Shown here in pieces: positions 60,158 through 64,000 of a stretch of 64,000 nucleotides of DNA (positions within the stretch are counted from its first letter, which is position 1; each line of letters opens with the position of its first letter). Both the position numbers and the translations under genes were made by a program. Source of the DNA: Sitta carolinensis. Taxonomy: Eukaryota > Chordata > Aves > Passeriformes > Sittidae. The notes under the pieces are model-generated. The model had not been told where the DNA came from and made no database searches. It saw only the letters and a list, made by a program, of their open reading frames with translations. Location of the stretch: contig JAVUNC010000005.1 in the NCBI GenBank assembly GCA_032173965.1, positions 1,550,001-1,614,000 of the forward strand. The letters run 5' to 3'.

Positions 60158-60220
60158 GGTTTGCTTTTCTTTGCAGCTGAGAATGCTGCAGGTTTGCTTT
60201 TCTTTCCAGCTAATGGCCTC
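60158..60220 (+). repeat. Tandem duplication of a 33-bp pyrimidine-rich unit
   Basis: GGTTTGCTTTTCTTTGCAGC is followed 33 bp later by GGTTTGCTTTTCTTTCCAGC. Each half resembles a splice acceptor, but no coding frame follows that I recognise. Confidence 0.8.
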
Positions 60221-61010
60221 GGTGAACACGCTATCCATCACTAATTACTGATCCCTCCACTCAGCACTTTCCCAAGGTTGAGCTCACACCTCTGGGAAAA
60301 TCCACCTCAATCTCTGCACAGTCCATCTCAACCGTGGGCTTGCAAAGAGAAAAAAACACCTTTTGTGGTGCTTATCTGAAAATCCACCAGCTTGTGCCTC
60401 CCCGAGGAGGCAAGGGTGGGGCCTTTTTGGGAGACCATTTCTTTTTCAGATCATGGATTAATTATGTCTCTGTGTCAACGTGGATCTGTGATATCACTTC
60501 CCAGGCTTTGCATTTCTGCTTCTAGATAGATGACATTTGAAAAAATAAAAGATTTAAATTAATTTCTCTTTTAGAATTGTGTTTAAAAGTGGGCATTTTG
60601 CTGTCCTGGTTTGTGGCAGGGCCTGAGGACTGTGTGTGTGCACACCTTGGAGCGAGGTACCCTGTGGCATGGCACCAGGAATGGCCTGGCAGTGTCTCCC
60701 AGACAGTCTTGGACGTGGTTCAGGGATGACCACAGCCAGTGACAGTTTCTGAGAGGCAGTTTGGCTGCAGCTGCTCCATTTGCAGGCTGAGGGAGCCAAA
60801 TGAGGTGTAATTCTGATGTTCTGTACTCACTGGCCTCAGGACCAGAGTGTGAGGCAGGCAAATTAAACTTCTCAGTGCAGGCACAACTGTCCACACTGTG
60901 GCACAGGGTTGTGTGATTTGTGTAGGAGGGTTCAGAGTCTCTGCTACTCATTGTGGCCTTCCAGTATTTGGAGGGAGCTTTAAAAGAGGAAAAATGATTA
61001 TTTACATGGA

Positions 61011-61292
61011 CAGGAAGTGATAGGACAAGGGGGGATGGTTTTAAACTAAAAGAGGAGGGATTTTGATTAGATGGAAGAAATAGGAAGAAATTGTTCCCTG
61101 TGAGGGTGGGGTGGCCCTGGCACAGAGTGCCCAGAGGAGCTGTGGCTGCCCCTGGATCCCTGGGAATGTCCAAGGCCAGGCTGGACGGGGTTTGGAGCAC
61201 CCTGAGACAGCAGAAGGTGTCCCTGCCCTTGGCTAGGAGTGAAATGAGATGATCTTTAAGATTTCTTCCAACCCAAACCATTCTATGGGATG
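61011..61292 (+). mobile_element. CR1 LINE 3' fragment
   Basis: GAAGTGATAGGACAAGGGGG, TGTGAGGGTGGGGTGGCCCT, GCTGTGGCTGCCCCTGGATC, GGTGTCCCTGCCCTTGGCTA and an AACCCAAACCATTCTATGGG end. Confidence 0.88.
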
Positions 61293-61897
61293 TAAACAGA
61301 TAATATTTATATATTATTAGTGATTTCTTCAAAGATTTCCTGAAGGGCTACAACATTTCCCTAACAAACTGCCTTTGCCTTCGTGTGGGATTTGGAGCAG
61401 GCTGGGGGTGAATAAGGTTCTTTCCCCCCACCACACAAGAGGTTTTGTGGGAGATGATGATGAGGAGCTCATCAAAAGCAAAACAGAGTACCTGAACCTC
61501 CTGCACACGTGGAGATGTGCTCTAATGCTCATGCCAGGCCAGAGGGCAAGAGGAAAGTCACGTCACAGAGACATTACCTGGCACTTTTACACATTTCCAT
61601 CCCCAACCCCAGCGGGATCACCTTATCTGCCAGGGAAGCATGGCTGGGCTGGAAGGCAGCCTGTGCCTGGCAGGGCACGGCACCACTGCAGTAATGCATC
61701 CACAAATGGGAGGCTGCCCAGGGGCTCTGGGGATAATGGAGTGCCTGGGCTAATAAAATTAGCCTGGCATTCACAGCCTGAGTGGGGAGGAGGGGAACTG
61801 TCCCTTTCACTCTTCCCAATCATCCCCTGACATCTCATTCCAGCCCAGGAAGGGAAGCAGGCAAGGGGAAGCCTTCCAGCAGAGGGAAAACGTGTGG

Positions 61898-61934
61898 AAA
61901 AAAAAAATAAAGCGGAAAAAAAAAAAAAAAAAAA
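61898..61934 (+). repeat. Interrupted poly(A) tract
   Basis: GGAAAAAAAAAATAAAGCGG is followed by a second A run of about 19. Simple-sequence DNA. Confidence 0.85.
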
Positions 61935-63594
61935 GCTGGGGCTTTCTGGCAAACCAAAGGGTTGGGCTGGGGTGACAATGGGGGCCCTGAGCCACCGTCA
62001 TGCTCCACCAGCCACCCTTGGGGCAAGGTCGGGAATGCATTTGTCACTCGAGCTCCAGACAGCAAACGAGGCTGATTTAATTAACCCAGGGAGCCCTGCT
62101 GGCCTTGTCTGCAGGAGCTCAGGACAGCAGGGCTGGATGAGTGGAGGCAGGGAGAGGAGGGACAGGGGATGAGGGCAAAGACACGAGGCCGGCAGAGCAT
62201 CAGGAGCCATCTCAAAGCACTTTGCTTCTCACCACTGAAAGCCCTTCACAATTAGTCTTGCTGTGATTTACATCTACTCTAAGGCATCTGCATAATGGGA
62301 TATAATGCACAGGAAATGCAGTCATGAGCTTCTGAAAGCTTTTTTGGGGCTGACAATTCCACAGAGCACGAAATCTCCCTTTTCCCTGCAGCTGGAAGCC
62401 AGTCTGGCCTTTACAGAGCGTGGGCTCATGGGCTAAAATGGCAAAAATTTCCCTTTGGTGTGTCTGAACTATCAGTCCTATTTAGGAAGTGTCCAGACTT
62501 GCCTTTCCTTTTCCACCTTTCTGATGGATTTATTGGGATTTATTCTTACCTCAGCACCAAGCAGGAGGATTTCCACCTCTGGCAGAGTCAAGCCCAGGTG
62601 AATGTTGCTTTGCTGTCAGTCAGGGGCAGACCTGGGGCTGGGGGAAGCTGGGCCACCTCTGGCCACACCTGGCAGACTTTGGTGGGCAGGTCTGCCCTGG
62701 GAGACATCACTCCTGCTTGTAGAAAGTCACCTTGGCCAAGGAGCTCTGAAATTTTAATGCTCCCCACCAAATATTGACTCTCCGAGGACGTCTGAGTAAG
62801 CCTTTAGTGGAGAAGTCGATATTTGTCTGATGTTTCAATGGATAATGTTGCTTTTCTCTGAATTTCCTCTGGACTCTGCTGGCCTCTCCCAAACTCACTA
62901 GACGGTGGCAGAAGCAAGATAAAAACATGGGAGGAGGAGGGAGTGCTCCTTTTGGAGGGTTGTTTAGTGCTGTCCACTTCTCCCTGCCTTAATGAGGCTT
63001 TTTGTTGGGTGCCTCTCTCTAAACTCAGCCTCTGAGCCTGGTGTAATCACTTCCAGCACACAGAAGTCCTTCCCCATTTGGCTCTCCCTCGCTCTCAGTG
63101 GAATTTGGACAGCCAAAATTTACCGTGGACACAGCAGAAACGTTGCAATAAATGAAAACACATCAGCAATTTTCCCATGACAAACATTCCTCTTCGCACT
63201 GGAGATCAGTGCGAGATAATCTCATCACTGCATCCTGAGTGGGCTTGAGTGAGTCTGATCTGTCCTGCTGGGAAAAGAAGCTTCAGGTGAGATTTTAGGC
63301 AGGGTTGTAGCCATATATCAGTAATGGAAGACAAATATGTCTCTCTTTCCCTGCTTTACTGCAGCTCCTCAGTTGAACTCTGCAGCAAGGGCTCCATTCT
63401 GCCCTTGGAAGTGGTCATTCTGCCTCCTTGGGCAATTTAACTTCTGTCCCCTAGAAGTCTGAGCTGCAGAAGGATCCCAGTGGGGTAGAAGTAAATATAT
63501 TGCCTTGCAGGCAGCAAAACCACTGCTGCAGGTTAGATTTCTGCCAATTTACCAACCATTAGAGACTCACTCTAAGTTGGCTGTGCCTCCTAAG

Positions 63595-63780
63595 AAAGAA
63601 TAATCCGGTAAACAGTGTAGCTCTAATATACTGAACAATTAAAGAACTTGTTTCTGACTGAAGTTGAAATTCATTATATTTCCATTTGTAAGGCGTGCTG
63701 GGCAGGTTTCAAAATAAGCGAAAAAAAGGAGCTAATTTATATTTCTGTGCTTGTAGCAGCTAGTAAATAAATCCAGGTGC
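63595..63780. promoter_or_regulatory. Candidate conserved non-coding element
   Basis: Repeat-free AT-rich sequence with AATATACTGAACAATTAAAG, TTCATTATATTTCC, AGCTAATTTATATTTC and TAGTAAATAAATCC. Inference from composition only. Confidence 0.22.
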
Positions 63781-63928
63781 ACCAGGGGACTTGGGAGACT
63801 TTCATTTCAATGGCAGCTTGGGCGTCTGGTAACTGTGGGAGTCTGGGCCTAAAATAAATGCAGAAGAACAGTTTTCAGGAGCAAAGGGCATGGGAGTTGT
63901 GGGTGCAACTTCTTTGTTTTAAATTTAG

Positions 63929-64000
63929 TCACAGAATCCCAGAATGTTTTCTGTTGGAGATTACCTCGTTCCACCCGTGCCGTGGGCAGAGACACCTCCC
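63929..64000 (-). mobile_element. CR1 3' fragment, inverted, cut by the window end
   Basis: GTCACAGAATCCCAGAATGT, then GATTACCTCGTTCCACCCGT and GCCGTGGGCAGAGACACCTC: the complement of a CR1 3' end, running off the right edge. Confidence 0.75.

Larger units (their letters stand above)
55658..61010. other. Unique intron; no gene seen
   Basis: The longest stretch without a CR1 in the downstream intron. It holds the T/G tract at 58741 and the 33-bp duplication at 60158. The AT-rich segments 57690-57880 and 58230-58500 are repeat-free. No exon with a plexin PSI or IPT motif was found. Confidence 0.55.
61293..63928. other. Unique intron; no gene seen
   Basis: Contains the A tract at 61898 and a repeat-free AT-rich segment at 63595-63780. 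No exon was recognised. Confidence 0.55.
48107..64000 (+). other. PLXNA4: Intron downstream of the plexin exon (5' part)
   Basis: Inferred intron beginning with a strong donor (CAG|gtaagg). The following exon should begin with a sequence like VTRVPVESC leading into the PSI domain. I did not find it before the window ends, so the intron exceeds 15.8 kb. Confidence 0.75.

Noticed and set aside
60158..60220. Twin splice-acceptor-like sequences TTTGCTTTTCTTTGCAG and TTTCCAG
   Set aside because: They come from a local 33-bp duplication. The frames that follow match no plexin PSI or IPT segment, and no donor of quality was seen.
60583..61332. 249-codon minus-strand frame
   Set aside because: Its first third is the antisense of a CR1 3' end (61011-61292), and the rest shows no family.
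1..64000. tRNA, rRNA, CRISPR, phage or bacterial operon features
   Set aside because: None was seen. The intron/exon signals and CR1 elements are those of a bird nuclear genome, and no repeat-spacer array is present: the 18-kb minisatellite has no unique spacers.

Overview
This window reads as intronic DNA from a bird nuclear genome. The evidence for a bird is about 27 CR1 LINE loci. All are short, 5'-truncated and end in the CR1 3' signature (variants of ATTCTATGATTCTATGA, or its complement when inverted). They sit among small solo LTRs, with no mammalian-type SINEs. The LTR types and the density of young CR1 3' ends feel passerine, but I cannot prove the order from sequence alone.

Only one coding segment is convincing: a 132-bp, phase 0-0 exon at 47975-48106 on the + strand. 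It has a good polypyrimidine tract and AG acceptor, a CAG|gtaagg donor, and 40 of 44 codons ending in G or C. It encodes the end of the sema domain of a type-A plexin, best matching plexin-A4 (PLXNA4), a transmembrane semaphorin co-receptor for axon guidance. The rest of the window is then the large intron before this exon (1-47974) and part of the intron after it (48107-64000).

Layout. 1-17.9 kb: mostly unique intron with scattered CR1 ends, a solo LTR that splits a CR1 (3372-3715), a second LTR (4915-5304), a probable ERV fragment (about 5740-6345) and an A/C-rich simple repeat (15.03-15.26 kb). 17,989-19,160: a 31-copy minisatellite with alternating unit types. 19.2-45.3 kb: unique intron with CR1 copies, including two inverted CR1 pairs (23,981-24,220 and 35,461-35,690) and an ATTAG-type microsatellite inside a CR1 (about 33.0 kb). 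45,374-45,733: an 8-copy 46-bp tandem repeat. 46.6-47.9 kb: a possible minus-strand terminal exon or chance ORF, an LTR related to the 4.9-kb copy but inverted, and a CR1 that ends about 70 bp before the plexin acceptor. 48.1-64 kb: unique intron with more CR1 and several AT-rich, TAAT-rich stretches that could be conserved enhancers.

I saw no tRNA, rRNA, CRISPR, operon or other complete gene, and no new multi-gene system. Nearly all longer open frames are chance frames in stop-poor GC-rich or repeat DNA. The points most worth checking are a possible in-frame alternative acceptor at the CR1/exon junction, the higher-order minisatellite, the near-palindromic CR1 pair, the nested LTR, and the minus-strand frame at 46.6-46.8 kb.
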